64,000 bases of DNA from Bryocella elongata (GCF_900108185.1 NZ_FNVA01000007.1:62001-126000), one strand, 5' to 3'. Shown: positions 44,556 through 52,990, numbered from the stretch's first letter. Numbers and translations: made by a program. The notes: a model not told the origin generated them from the letters alone.

Positions 44556-45026
44556 CTAAAGCGCTTCCAGTACCTTGAGGTGATGCAGGTCGTGCCCGGC
44601 CATAATCTGCACGATGGTCCACAGCGGCTCTTCGCCGCGCTCGGGATGCGTGTAGATCTTGGCCTTGTCGGCGTCTGTCAGCGCGCCTACCAGAGCTACA
44701 TTCCAGGCACGCAGGGCGGCGAGCGTTGCCCGGGCCTCGGCCAGCGTGTAGGCGCTGTAGGGCTTTGCCCAGGAGTCCTGGTCGAAGGGCTGAATGACGG
44801 GGCTCTCCGCGCCATAGGCAAAGCGGAGGCGCCACGCCCAGGCGACCTCGCAGTCGGCCAGGTGCGCCATGACCTCGCGGAGGTTCCACTTTCCGGGCGC
44901 AGAGCGGGCCTCGAGCTGCTCGGGTGTGAGCGCGTCGTAGACCTTCGCGAGCCGGGCTGGGGTGGAACGAATTGTTTCGAGCGGATCGTCGCTGCCGAGC
45001 ACATCGAGATAGGGAATCTTTGCCAT
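44556..45026 (-). CDS. DinB family protein
   Basis: 156-residue four-helix-bundle protein. Metal-ligand histidines of the DinB_2/YfiT-like fold are at VMAHLADCEVAWAWRL and at IMAGHDLHHLKVLEAL. Members include thiol-dependent metalloenzymes such as bacillithiol transferases, though many are uncharacterised. ATG 45026 has AGGAGA in front; an earlier in-frame start at 45107 is not needed. It lies 20 bp downstream of the VOC gene on the same strand, so the two are probably one transcript. Confidence 0.82.
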   Translation of the reverse strand: MAKIPYLDVLGSDDPLETIRSTPARLAKVYDALTPEQLEARSAPGKWNLREVMAHLADCEVAWAWRLRFAYGAESPVIQPFDQDSWAKPYSAYTLAEARATLAALRAWNVALVGALTDADKAKIYTHPERGEEPLWTIVQIMAGHDLHHLKVLEAL

Positions 45027-45046
45027 GGGTTCTCCTGATTCTGATC

Positions 45047-45502
45047 TTAGCTTTGCAGGTCTTCCTGCGCTGGATGTGCCCATGGATCGTAGCTGCCCAC
45101 CCACCACGTGTGGCCTTCGGGGTCTTCGCAGCCGAAGGAGAGGCCACCGTGCGACGGCGATGTGAGCTCCTGCACGATGGGCGCGTTCGCGGCCTTCGCG
45201 CGCTCATACGCCGCGCGACAATGGTCGTCGGTCATGATCAGGCAGACGTGCGAGGTCTCGCGTCCGCCTGCGTCCTTCGGGCTGATCCAGCGGCCCGCCG
45301 ATGCGCCGCCATTGCTGGCCGAGCCGAGCATCACCATGCCGCCGCCGTAGGTCAGTTCGCCGTGGGCCACGGTGTCGCCGGGGCCGGGATAGACGGCCCT
45401 GCGGGTCATGCCGAGCACGGTGCAGAGCCACTCGATGGCGGCGTTGCAATCGACGTAGCGAATGGCAGGGATAATGGTTGATCCGTTGACGGAGGCGCTC
45501 AT
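45047..45502 (-). CDS. VOC superfamily protein (glyoxalase/bleomycin-resistance-like)
   Basis: 151 residues. Start TIIPAIRYVDCNAAIEWLCTVLGM is the usual first beta-alpha unit; HGELTYGGGMVMLGS and the final LSFGCEDPEGHTWWVGSY supply the metal-site glutamate and histidine positions of the family. Likely a PhnB-like VOC protein; substrate unknown. ATG 45502 is preceded by GGAGG with a long spacer. Co-directional with the DinB gene, divergent from the oxidoreductase gene at 45561. Confidence 0.82.
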   Translation of the reverse strand: MSASVNGSTIIPAIRYVDCNAAIEWLCTVLGMTRRAVYPGPGDTVAHGELTYGGGMVMLGSASNGGASAGRWISPKDAGGRETSHVCLIMTDDHCRAAYERAKAANAPIVQELTSPSHGGLSFGCEDPEGHTWWVGSYDPWAHPAQEDLQS

Positions 45503-45560
45503 GCGACCATGATCCTCCGGGAACCCGCATCCACACAACAGGGAGGTACATCAAAAGCCT

Positions 45561-46520
45561 ATGAACGCCGCCGTCGTCACCAGCTATAGCCAGCCGCCGC
45601 AGTACACCACCTTCGATAACCCCATTCCTGCCGAGGGCGAGGTGCTGGTCCAGGTCCGCGCCGCCGGGCTGCACCAGATCGTGCGCTCCATCGCCGCGGG
45701 CAAGCATTACATGAGCACGGGCAAGTTCCCGTTCATCCCGGGTGTGGACGGCGTGGGCATCTTCCCCGATGGCTCGCGGAATTACTTTGGCGGCGCGCGC
45801 TTTCCCTATGGGACGATGTGCGAGCAGACCGTGATCACCCCGGCGGTGGTGATTCCTTTGCCTGAGTCGATCGACGACGCGATGGCCGCAGCGATTGCGA
45901 ACCCCGCGATGAGCTCCTGGTTCGCGCTGGATCGTGCAGGATTTGTGGCGGGACAGAGCGTCCTGATCCTCGGCGCGACCGGCACCAGCGGCCAGCTCGC
46001 GGTGCAGATCGCGAAGCATCGCGGTGCGGGCAAGGTTATCGCGACGGGGCGCAATCCCGAGGCGCTGGCGAAGCTGAAATCGCTCGGCGCGGATGAGGTG
46101 GTCTCGCTCGATCAGCCGACGGAGGCGCTGGTCGCTTCGCTGCGTGACGCGATGCTGGCCAACGGTGTTGACGTGGTACTGGACTACCTGTGGGGTTCGC
46201 CGGCGGAGGCTGCGCTGAACGCTCTGGGAGCCAAGGGCGTGGTGAAGCCGGGCGGCCGCGTGCGCTTCGTGCAGATCGGTAACCTCGCGGGCGAGACCAT
46301 TGCGTTGCCGGCACACACGTTGCGCAGCACCAACATTGAGCTGCTGGGCTCGGGCTTCGGTTCGGGGTCGATGAACGGCATCGCCGAGGCCATTGGTGGT
46401 TTCTTTCAGCTCGCCGCGACGCAGAAGTTTGAGTTCAGCTACAAGGCTGTGCCGCTGGCCGAGGTGACCGAGCGCTGGGGCGAGAAGGATGGCACAACGC
46501 GGCTGGTCTTCGTTCCGTAA
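45561..46520 (+). CDS. MDR-family NAD(P)H oxidoreductase (quinone oxidoreductase-like)
   Basis: 319-residue medium-chain dehydrogenase. N-terminal GroES-like part (NPIPAEGEVLVQVRAAGLHQIV) and Rossmann domain with LILGATGTSGQLAVQIAKHRGAGKVIATGRN, the NADP-binding AxGxxG variant. The usual structural-zinc cysteine cluster is not visible, which fits zinc-free quinone or enoyl reductases. Substrate is unknown. It is divergent from the VOC gene with a 58-bp spacer. Confidence 0.8.
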   Translation: MNAAVVTSYSQPPQYTTFDNPIPAEGEVLVQVRAAGLHQIVRSIAAGKHYMSTGKFPFIPGVDGVGIFPDGSRNYFGGARFPYGTMCEQTVITPAVVIPLPESIDDAMAAAIANPAMSSWFALDRAGFVAGQSVLILGATGTSGQLAVQIAKHRGAGKVIATGRNPEALAKLKSLGADEVVSLDQPTEALVASLRDAMLANGVDVVLDYLWGSPAEAALNALGAKGVVKPGGRVRFVQIGNLAGETIALPAHTLRSTNIELLGSGFGSGSMNGIAEAIGGFFQLAATQKFEFSYKAVPLAEVTERWGEKDGTTRLVFVP

Positions 46521-46553
46521 GAAAGCAAGCCTGGAGCGGCGCCAATATTCCTC

Positions 46554-46581
46554 TTGACGATATATCCGTGACGGATATATG
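46554..46581 (+). promoter_or_regulatory. Promoter with PadR operator between -35 and -10
   Basis: TTGACG (46554-46559) and TATATG (46576-46581), spacer 16. A perfect 9-3-9 palindrome, ATATATCCG-TGA-CGGATATAT (46560-46580), fills the spacer and overlaps the -10 element, fitting autorepression by the PadR protein encoded next. Confidence 0.7.
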
Positions 46582-46590
46582 TTCGACGGC

Positions 46591-46926
46591 ATGGGAAAGA
46601 CTCTTGCTTCGGGACCGTCTCCGCTCAGCCCTGCCGTCTTCTCCATCCTGCTCGCGCTGGCGGATGGAGAGAAGCATGGCTACGGGATCATGCAGGAGGT
46701 TCGCGATCATGCGCCGATGGGGCCTGGAACGCTCTACGGATCGCTGGACCGCCTGCTGGCTGCGTGTTTGATCGAGGAGACGGGACTTACGGACGACGAG
46801 CGCCGCCGCTATTACCGGCTGACCGGTGCGGGCCGTGACGCGCTCGATGCGGAGGCTGCGCGCATGCAGGCCAACCTGGCGAGGGCGCGGCGCAAGGGAA
46901 TCAAGCCGATAGGGGTGCGGGCATGA
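46591..46926 (+). CDS. PadR family transcriptional regulator
   Basis: 111 residues from ATG 46591. Winged-helix DNA-binding region: LSPAVFSILLALADGEKHGYGIMQEV, then APMGPGTLYGSLDRLLAACLIEET and DERRRYYRLTGAGRDALDAE, the standard PadR pattern; the dimerisation tail is short. An ATG at 46579 is in frame but lies on the -10 element, so 46591 is preferred; no Shine-Dalgarno precedes it, so the message may be leaderless. It overlaps the next membrane gene by ATGA. Confidence 0.88.
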   Translation: MGKTLASGPSPLSPAVFSILLALADGEKHGYGIMQEVRDHAPMGPGTLYGSLDRLLAACLIEETGLTDDERRRYYRLTGAGRDALDAEAARMQANLARARRKGIKPIGVRA

Positions 46927-47678
46927 AGAGGCAGCCAGTGTTGATGCGGGTTTATGCCGCTTCGCTCGAACTGTATCCGGAGGCATTTCGCGAGCGTTAT
47001 GGCGCGGAGATGCTGGACACCGCCAGCCGCGAGTACGCGGCAGCAAAGAGACCGCTTCGATTTGCTGTCGTGCTGATGGGAGACACAGCCATGTCGGTTT
47101 TCCGTGAGAACCTGCGTGCGACGCCTGTGCGTCCGGTGATGCTGGCAGGGTTTGTGATGTTCTTCAGCTTTCTCCTGCTGGGTGTGGCGCTGTTTGGGCA
47201 GCAGAGGCTGAGGCGCGGCGCGGACCAGGCTCCCGAGGCGTTGACGGCCCAGGTGGCGGCGCAACCCGACAGCGCTGCGGCGCGGCTTGGCTGGCCTCGC
47301 CACGAAATCTCTTCGCCGGAGTGGCTGTCCAGTTCGAGCAGTTTCCTGGCGCTGTACGATGCCTCAGGAAAGGTCTGGGCCGCGAACGCGGAGTTTGAGG
47401 GCGCGCTGCCGCAGCCGCCGAAGGGCATCTTCGCGACGATCCGCGCGCGTGGGATGTACAAGGTGACCTGGCAACCGGAGCACGGCGTGCGCGTGGCGTT
47501 GGCGGGGCGTTCTCTGCCGGATGGGGGCTTCGTCCTTGCCGGCCAGAGCCTCATTCCGGGCGAGGCGAGGACGGATTCCTTTTACCGTTTCCTCCTCGAG
47601 CTTTGGGCGGTCATGTTGTTGTATACCGGGGTGCTGGTGCTAAGCCGATGGTGGCAGGCTTCGCGACGCACTGTTTGA
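46923..47678 (+). CDS. Two-span membrane protein with extracytoplasmic sensor-like domain
   Basis: 251 residues, start overlapping the PadR stop in ATGA. The N terminus VYAASLELYPEAFRERYGAEM resembles the cytosolic start that I know from PadR-linked acidobacterial permeases. Two membrane helices (about residues 75-97 VMLAGFVMFFSFLLLGVALFG and 222-242) enclose a periplasmic domain with FLALYDASGKVWAANAEFEG and VRVALAGRSLPDGGFVLAGQSL, like the sensor part of a histidine kinase, but no kinase or HAMP follows. Probably forms a sensing or signalling unit with PadR. Confidence 0.65.
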   Translation: MKRQPVLMRVYAASLELYPEAFRERYGAEMLDTASREYAAAKRPLRFAVVLMGDTAMSVFRENLRATPVRPVMLAGFVMFFSFLLLGVALFGQQRLRRGADQAPEALTAQVAAQPDSAAARLGWPRHEISSPEWLSSSSSFLALYDASGKVWAANAEFEGALPQPPKGIFATIRARGMYKVTWQPEHGVRVALAGRSLPDGGFVLAGQSLIPGEARTDSFYRFLLELWAVMLLYTGVLVLSRWWQASRRTV

Positions 47679-47767
47679 GTGCAGGACCGAAGCCGCATCC
47701 TCTCGTGGCGCATCCATTCAACAGGCCCTTGGTACCATCAGGGGCGTCCGTTGACGGAGAATAGGAG

Positions 47768-49858
47768 ATGGGCCGTTCGCAGCGCAGCACGCGCGGAGCC
47801 CCCTCGAGAGGAATCAGCTTGGCAGAACTCGTACAGATCTCAGGCCAGTCGGCCGGCCCCGTGGTGGGCATCGACCTTGGCACCACCAACTCGCTCATCG
47901 CCTACATGCAGGGCTCGACGCCCACCGTCATTCCGGGCGAAGATGGCTCGCCCATCGTGCCTTCGGTCGTGGCCTTCGACCAGGAGACGAAGGATGGCTT
48001 CAGCGTGGGCAATGCGGCGCGTGGCGTGCTGCTCACGAACTCCTCGAACGCGGTGTATTCGGTGAAGCGGCTGATGGGCCGCGACCTCGCGGACATCGAG
48101 CCGGAACTGAAGCTGTTTCCGTTCCATCTCGCCGAAGGCTTGAAGCCCGGTGAGGTGCTGAAGCTCAACGTCGGCGGCCTCACGCTGACTGCGCCGGAGA
48201 TCTCGGCTTATGTGCTGCTGCAGTTGAAGCGCAACGCCGAGCGCTTCTTCGGCGCACCGGTGACCAAGGCTGTGATCACGGTGCCCGCGTACTTCAACGA
48301 TGCGCAGCGACAGGCCACGAAGGATGCGGGCCGCATCGCCGGGCTTGAGGTGCTGCGGCTGGTGAATGAGCCGACGGCCGCGGCGCTGGCCTATGGCCTC
48401 GACCAGAACAAGGATGGCGTGATCGCCGTGTATGACTTTGGCGGCGGCACCTTCGATATCTCCATCCTCAAGCTGCACGAGGGCATCTTCGAGGTCATTG
48501 CGACCGGCGGCGATACGCATCTTGGCGGTGATGACATCGACAACCTGTTGACTGCCGTTGCGATCGACGACATTCGCGGCGATCTCGGCGTGGACGTCAC
48601 GACGCACCCCGAGCTGGTGCAGTCGCTGCGCAAGGCCGTTATCGACGCGAAGATTGCGCTAAGCTCTGGCGACTCCACGCGACTACAGCTTGACCTCGGC
48701 GAAGGCAAGCACTACCTTCGCGAGATCACCCGCGAGCAGTTCGAGCAGCTGGTCGCTCCGATCCTGGAGCGCACGGCTGCGCCGGTTCGGCAGGCGCTTC
48801 GCGATGCCGGGTTGAAGCCGGAGCAGATCGATGAAGTGGTGATGGTCGGCGGCTCGACGCGCATCCCTGCCGTGCGCACGCTGGTCTCGAAGATCTTCGA
48901 CCTCGAAGCCCGTGGCCGCAAGCTGCACACCGAACTCAATCCTGACGAGGTCGTCGCACTGGGCGCCGCGGTGCAGGCGCAGATCCTCTCCGGCGAAGAG
49001 AACGCCGCGACCAACGATCTGCTGCTGCTGGATGTGACGCCGTTGTCGCTGGGCATCGAAGCGCTGGGCGGCGTGATGAGCCGCATCATTCAGCGCAACT
49101 CGACGATTCCTGCGAGCGCTACGGAGCACTTCACCACCGGTGTCGATGGGCAGACCAACGTTGCGATCCACGTGCTGCAGGGCGAGCGCGAGCTGGCGAA
49201 GGATTGCCGGTCGCTGGCGCGGTTCGATCTGAAGGGCATTCCACCGATGATGGCGGGTCTGCCGCGCATCGAGGTCAAGTTTCTCATCGATGCGAACGGC
49301 ATTCTGCATGTGAGCGCGCGCGAGCAGCGCAGCGGCATGGAGTCGCAGGTCGAGGTCAAGCCCACCTACGGACTCACAGACGAGCAGGTCGAGACGATGA
49401 TCCTCGAGAGCTTCGACTACGCCGAAGAGGACCTCACCGCGCGCCAGGTCATCGAAGCGCAGAACGAGGGAAACACCATCCTCGAGGCCGTGGAGAAGGG
49501 TGCGAAGTCGCAGGCATGGCAGATGCTGACAAGCGATGAGCATGAGGCAATTCATGCCGCGGTCACTGAGCTCAAGGCGTCACTGGCCGGTGGCGACTAT
49601 CGCATCATCCGCAAGGCGATCGAGACGTTGGATCAGAAGACGCGCCGCTTCGCCGAGATCATGATGGATACCGCCGTGAGCGGAGCGCTGAGCGGCAAGA
49701 CGATGGCGGCGGCAGGCGAGGATATCGCAGCGAAGGGCAACGCCCCCAGCGCTCCGCATCCGTTCCGCAAGGCCGAGATCGACGAAGGCCACACGCCGGA
49801 CGCGATCGAGAAGACCGAAGCCGATCCAGAGACGCCGGGTGAATCAACCGAAGACTAA
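47768..49858 (+). CDS. hscA: Hsp70-type chaperone HscA-like
   Basis: 696-residue ATP-driven chaperone. N-terminal ATPase motifs: VVGIDLGTTNSLIAYM, AVITVPAYFNDAQRQATKDAGRIAGLEVLRLVNEPTAAALAYG, and the phosphate-2 VYDFGGGTFDISIL. Substrate-binding domain starts at DVTPLSLGIEALGGVMSRII. Placement after hscB and before a [2Fe-2S] ferredoxin, in the same order as the classical isc operon, supports HscA over general DnaK. Its C-terminal tail (PETPGESTED) is acidic and lacks the DnaK EEV-type end. The last codons lie in a stem-loop. Confidence 0.85.
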   Translation: MGRSQRSTRGAPSRGISLAELVQISGQSAGPVVGIDLGTTNSLIAYMQGSTPTVIPGEDGSPIVPSVVAFDQETKDGFSVGNAARGVLLTNSSNAVYSVKRLMGRDLADIEPELKLFPFHLAEGLKPGEVLKLNVGGLTLTAPEISAYVLLQLKRNAERFFGAPVTKAVITVPAYFNDAQRQATKDAGRIAGLEVLRLVNEPTAAALAYGLDQNKDGVIAVYDFGGGTFDISILKLHEGIFEVIATGGDTHLGGDDIDNLLTAVAIDDIRGDLGVDVTTHPELVQSLRKAVIDAKIALSSGDSTRLQLDLGEGKHYLREITREQFEQLVAPILERTAAPVRQALRDAGLKPEQIDEVVMVGGSTRIPAVRTLVSKIFDLEARGRKLHTELNPDEVVALGAAVQAQILSGEENAATNDLLLLDVTPLSLGIEALGGVMSRIIQRNSTIPASATEHFTTGVDGQTNVAIHVLQGERELAKDCRSLARFDLKGIPPMMAGLPRIEVKFLIDANGILHVSAREQRSGMESQVEVKPTYGLTDEQVETMILESFDYAEEDLTARQVIEAQNEGNTILEAVEKGAKSQAWQMLTSDEHEAIHAAVTELKASLAGGDYRIIRKAIETLDQKTRRFAEIMMDTAVSGALSGKTMAAAGEDIAAKGNAPSAPHPFRKAEIDEGHTPDAIEKTEADPETPGESTED

Positions 49859-49877
49859 GGTCTTCGGTTGATTCACC
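49838..49877. terminator. Perfect 18-bp stem-loop containing the hscA stop codon
   Basis: GGTGAATCAACCGAAGAC (49838-49855) is exactly inverted at 49860-49877 with a TAAG loop that contains the hscA stop. It is also just after the convergent lipoprotein gene. No T-run follows on either strand, so it may be a bidirectional barrier or RNA stabiliser rather than a classical terminator. Confidence 0.8.
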
Positions 49878-49885
49878 GCGCCGGC

Positions 49886-50320
49886 CTAGGGGAGTTCGAT
49901 CTGCTGCATGGCGGCGATAGCGACGATGCGTTCGGTCGGATCTCCGCTGACGGTTTGTTCTGTGAGGGGCGAGCCGGAGAAGACGCGGTACTGATGGGTA
50001 CCATTGGTGGGGTCCACCAGCTCGACGCGTTGCGGTGCGCCGGGAATACGCGCGCCGAACCAGTGCGGATCCTCACGCTGCGACCACGTCACGAGAGCGC
50101 GCGAGGTGCCGTCGGTGAAGAGCGTTGACGTCGTTCCCATGGTGCGATCGACCGTGACCACCAGGGGCGTCCACGACAGGATGGGATAGGGCAGCTGGCC
50201 GTGCAGCGTGGCGTCGGTGTTGATCAGGTCGCTCGTCGCGGGTGGCTGATGCCGGGTGCAGCCGTTGAGCAGGCCCAGGGCGAGGGTTGCAGCAAAGGTA
50301 AGGGTCGAGGCGAGCTTCAC
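49886..50320 (-). CDS. Predicted lipoprotein, unknown function
   Basis: 144 residues from GTG 50320, which overlaps the stop of the upstream haem protein gene in GTGA and is preceded by a strong GGAGGTG. The N terminus KLASTLTFAATLALGLLNGC has a lipobox ending in Cys. The mature part contains VVTVDRTMGTTSTLFTDGTSRALVTWSQREDPHWFGARIPG, which I do not recognise. Coupling to the haem protein suggests a shared extracytoplasmic job. Confidence 0.65.
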   Translation of the reverse strand: MKLASTLTFAATLALGLLNGCTRHQPPATSDLINTDATLHGQLPYPILSWTPLVVTVDRTMGTTSTLFTDGTSRALVTWSQREDPHWFGARIPGAPQRVELVDPTNGTHQYRVFSGSPLTEQTVSGDPTERIVAIAAMQQIELP

Positions 50321-51246
50321 TGGGCACCTCCGCCGCGCGGCAGCGGCATGCTGTAGACGTAGTCGTGGTCGTGCATGGGAGCGTGGCAGCCGGTGCATTC
50401 CTGGTCGAAGTGCGCGTCTGCGCCGTAGGGCTTCAGGTCGTTGCCGCGGAAGCGTGCGTAGCCCCAGCCCTGCGTGGACTTGTACTTTTCGGCATCCTTC
50501 TCCATGAACTCGACCTGGATGAAGTTGCCCGCCGTGATGTGTCCCTTGCCATCGTCGACGGCCTGGACGGCGATCTTGGCGATGGCCGCGCCGTTGGGCC
50601 AGGGGCTGATGTTTCCGGCCTCGATGGCCTTCACTGCGATGTCGTTGCCGGTGATGAGGCGCAGGGTGTGGTTGTCGCCGCGGTCGGTGGTGCTGACGAT
50701 CTTCCAGCTCTTGTAGTCAGCGGGGAAGGGGACGCCGTTGAGTGACGGGCCTGCGGGCCGCTCCGTCGCGGTGGAACTCGCCGGTGGGGGCGTTGCCGGG
50801 GTAGGCGATGTGGAGGGTGTGAACGGTGCAAGGTACGCCTTCAGTGTCGCCAGCTCCGCCGGGGTCACACCTGCGTCGCGATGCACGGCGAGGTAGCTGG
50901 GCAGCGGCATGGCGCCAAGCTGGATCATGTTGACGGCCTCGAAGAGCGTGGCGCGCTGTGCGCCGGCGGGCCTGGCGCCGATTTCCGAGAAGTTCAGATG
51001 CGCCCGGGCGTTGCGGACGTCCTTGGCGACGATCCAGTAGGGCGGCGCGATCTGGTCATACCATTCGAGCTTCGGGGTGTCGGAGTGGCAGGCGTAGCAG
51101 CGACGCTCGAGGATGGCTCGCACCTCAGGGGGAGCGGCGATCTCGGCCTGGGGTCCCGCGGGCGTGCCCAGCGAGGGCCTGATCGCCTGCGCCGCGAGGA
51201 GCGCGACGACGCCAGCGAGGGCGAGTGTGAGAAGGCTTCGTTTCAT
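50317..51246 (-). CDS. Haem-binding protein with cytochrome P460-like domain
   Basis: 309-residue exported protein: signal anchor (LLTLALAGVVALLAAQAIRP), a haem-binding domain with CYACH (about residues 51-55), then a Pro/Ser/Thr linker and a C-terminal module (GVPFPADYKSWKIVSTTDRGDNHTLRLITGND) ending with CTGCH near residue 288. Two c-type CxxCH motifs imply two covalent haems. Cytochrome P460 domains oxidise hydroxylamine or detoxify nitrogen species in other bacteria; function here is unproven. The lipoprotein gene downstream is coupled. Confidence 0.82.
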   Translation of the reverse strand: MKRSLLTLALAGVVALLAAQAIRPSLGTPAGPQAEIAAPPEVRAILERRCYACHSDTPKLEWYDQIAPPYWIVAKDVRNARAHLNFSEIGARPAGAQRATLFEAVNMIQLGAMPLPSYLAVHRDAGVTPAELATLKAYLAPFTPSTSPTPATPPPASSTATERPAGPSLNGVPFPADYKSWKIVSTTDRGDNHTLRLITGNDIAVKAIEAGNISPWPNGAAIAKIAVQAVDDGKGHITAGNFIQVEFMEKDAEKYKSTQGWGYARFRGNDLKPYGADAHFDQECTGCHAPMHDHDYVYSMPLPRGGGAQ

Positions 51247-51447
51247 CAGGAGGTCCTCTGGTCTTGGTCGTTTCGGTGGTTCGATGGCGTTTCGCCGGTA
51301 TTGCGGGGCTCATCGAGCAGGCTAATCCCTCTGCCCGTATCAGAGCAGACTCCAAGTGCGGACATGATGATGCGTCATAAGGATGGCTTATCTGCCGGGC
51401 GCGCTTTGACGGCGGGGAAACGTGCGGCGAAGTAAGATAGAAGCTGT

Positions 51448-51882
51448 ATGTCCGATCACGCGTCCAACCCGCTCCCCGAAGTCGATCTCTCCAAGCCACC
51501 CGCGGAGAACATGGTCCGTGTGACCTTCCAGCCTGAAGGCAAGACCGTTGAGTTCCCGTTTGGCTCGCTGCCGTACGACGGCCACGGCGAGCCGATGAGC
51601 CTGCTGGATGTCGCCGAAAACTACGGCATCTTCCTCGACCACGCGTGTGGCGGCGTCTGCGCCTGCACGACCTGCCACCTCTTCGTGAAGGAGGGCGGCA
51701 GCAGCCTCTCGGAAGCGGAGGAGAAGGAGCTGGACCGTCTCGACCTCGCGCCGGGGCTGCAGCTCAACTCGCGCCTCGGCTGCCAGGCTGTCATCGAAAA
51801 GCCCGGCACGTACCTGGTCGAGATTCCTTCGTGGAACAAGAACTACGTGCAGGAAGGCAAGCCGGTCGGGAACACGAAGTAG
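51448..51882 (+). CDS. fdx: [2Fe-2S] ferredoxin, ISC-type
   Basis: 144-residue electron carrier that supplies electrons for cluster assembly. Cluster cysteines lie in DHACGGVCACTTCH and later in LNSRLGCQ, the adrenodoxin/ISC pattern rather than the plant type. A 35-residue N-terminal extension precedes the fold. It comes after hscA, 1.6 kb away, as in iscSUA-hscBA-fdx, but with two minus-strand genes in between. A strong hairpin follows at 51925. Confidence 0.92.
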   Translation: MSDHASNPLPEVDLSKPPAENMVRVTFQPEGKTVEFPFGSLPYDGHGEPMSLLDVAENYGIFLDHACGGVCACTTCHLFVKEGGSSLSEAEEKELDRLDLAPGLQLNSRLGCQAVIEKPGTYLVEIPSWNKNYVQEGKPVGNTK

Positions 51883-51924
51883 ACCTCGCTGGTTCCCTCA
51901 AGGTCTAATTTCGGTGACCAAAAT

Positions 51925-51966
51925 GACCTCGTTCCTCGACAGCGAAAGCTGTAGAGGTGCGAGGTC
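51925..51966. terminator. Long imperfect stem-loop with GAAA tetraloop
   Basis: GACCTCG and CGAGGTC outer arms, CAGC-GAAA-GCTG at the tip. It lies 40 bp after fdx and before the convergent PDZ gene stop; likely bidirectional. No strong T-run is seen. Confidence 0.65.
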
Positions 51967-52005
51967 TTCAGGTTTGGAGGGATAAGGTCGTTGCCGGTGT
52001 AGGTC

Positions 52006-52986
52006 TTACTCGTCGCCCTTGAAGGCGTGCGGCCACTCCAGCATGGAGTGTTTCTTCGCCTCCAGCGTGAGGGTGATCTGCTGCTCGTGGCGCTCGCGCA
52101 GCAGGGTGACGACCACGGGGCGGCCCTTGGCGGTGCGCAAGTGCTTGCTCCACAGGTTCGTGGTGCGCAGCCCTACGCCGTCGGCCTTCAGGAGCACGTC
52201 TCCGGCCTTGAGTCCTGCCTCGGCGGCCGGGCTGTTGGGCGCGACGCTCTGGATCAGCAGGCCGTTGCCGTCCGCGACGCCGAAGAACCCGGCGAGCTGT
52301 GGCGTCATCACTTCGAGCTCCAGGCCGGTGAACGGGCCGGTGTGGAGCACTGTGCCCAGGAAGGTCTGCCCGCGCATCGCCTTCGTCGGAGGCGGTGGAG
52401 CTGGATCGGCGAAGTCGGCCCGCGCCTCTTCCGCGTCGACGGGGTCCGAGGCGGAGTTGGTCGAGATGGCAGGCTGGTTGTTGACGCCGATGTGCGCGAT
52501 GACGTCCTTCTCAATCTGGCTGCGATCGGCGAGGACGGTGTTGACGTGGACGTCCCGGCCCTGGCGGACCAGCGAGAGCGCCATGTTGAAGCCCGCGCCG
52601 GCGTCATGGATCATGCGACGCAGCATATCGGCGCTGGCGGAGTTCTGGCCGTTGACGGAGACGATGACGTCCTGCGGCCGCAGACCGGATTTGCCGGCTG
52701 GGCCGTCGTGGTCAACGGCGACGATCAAGATGCCGCGGGTGCCTTTTTCGTGCAGGGCAGTGGCTTCGGCGTCGGAGAGGTCGTGGAACTCGATGCCGAG
52801 GTAGCCGGAGGTGTGCTGCGGCTGGGTGTGGCCGGTATGCGCTGCGAGGCCGAAGGCACTGGAGCTCGCACCGGGAAATAAAGCCGTAGCCATGCACGCA
52901 TACAGGCATACCGTCTGCGCGCAGCGGTGGAGCGCCGCGCGGGGGACGCCGGGCCGAAGAATATCGCGATGAGCGAGCACGGTCAC
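52006..52986 (-). CDS. Exported double-PDZ domain protein
   Basis: 326 residues with a probable signal sequence (CLYACMATALFPGASSSAFG). Two PDZ-like domains: one at about residues 60-150 (GYLGIEFHDLSDAEATAL, GPAGKSGLRPQDVIVSVNGQ) and one at about 235-310 (GLLIQSVAPNSPAAEAGLKAGDVLLKADG). No protease domain is present. It starts with GTG 52986 four bp after the anti-sigma stop, so it belongs to the sigma/anti-sigma operon. It may capture misfolded envelope proteins or regulate a separate protease. Confidence 0.8.
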   Translation of the reverse strand: MTVLAHRDILRPGVPRAALHRCAQTVCLYACMATALFPGASSSAFGLAAHTGHTQPQHTSGYLGIEFHDLSDAEATALHEKGTRGILIVAVDHDGPAGKSGLRPQDVIVSVNGQNSASADMLRRMIHDAGAGFNMALSLVRQGRDVHVNTVLADRSQIEKDVIAHIGVNNQPAISTNSASDPVDAEEARADFADPAPPPPTKAMRGQTFLGTVLHTGPFTGLELEVMTPQLAGFFGVADGNGLLIQSVAPNSPAAEAGLKAGDVLLKADGVGLRTTNLWSKHLRTAKGRPVVVTLLRERHEQQITLTLEAKKHSMLEWPHAFKGDE

Positions 52987-52990
52987 AAGC

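Noticed and set aside
46579-46590. ATG 46579 as start of the PadR gene
   Set aside because: It lies on the predicted -10 element, so it is unlikely to be in the transcript.
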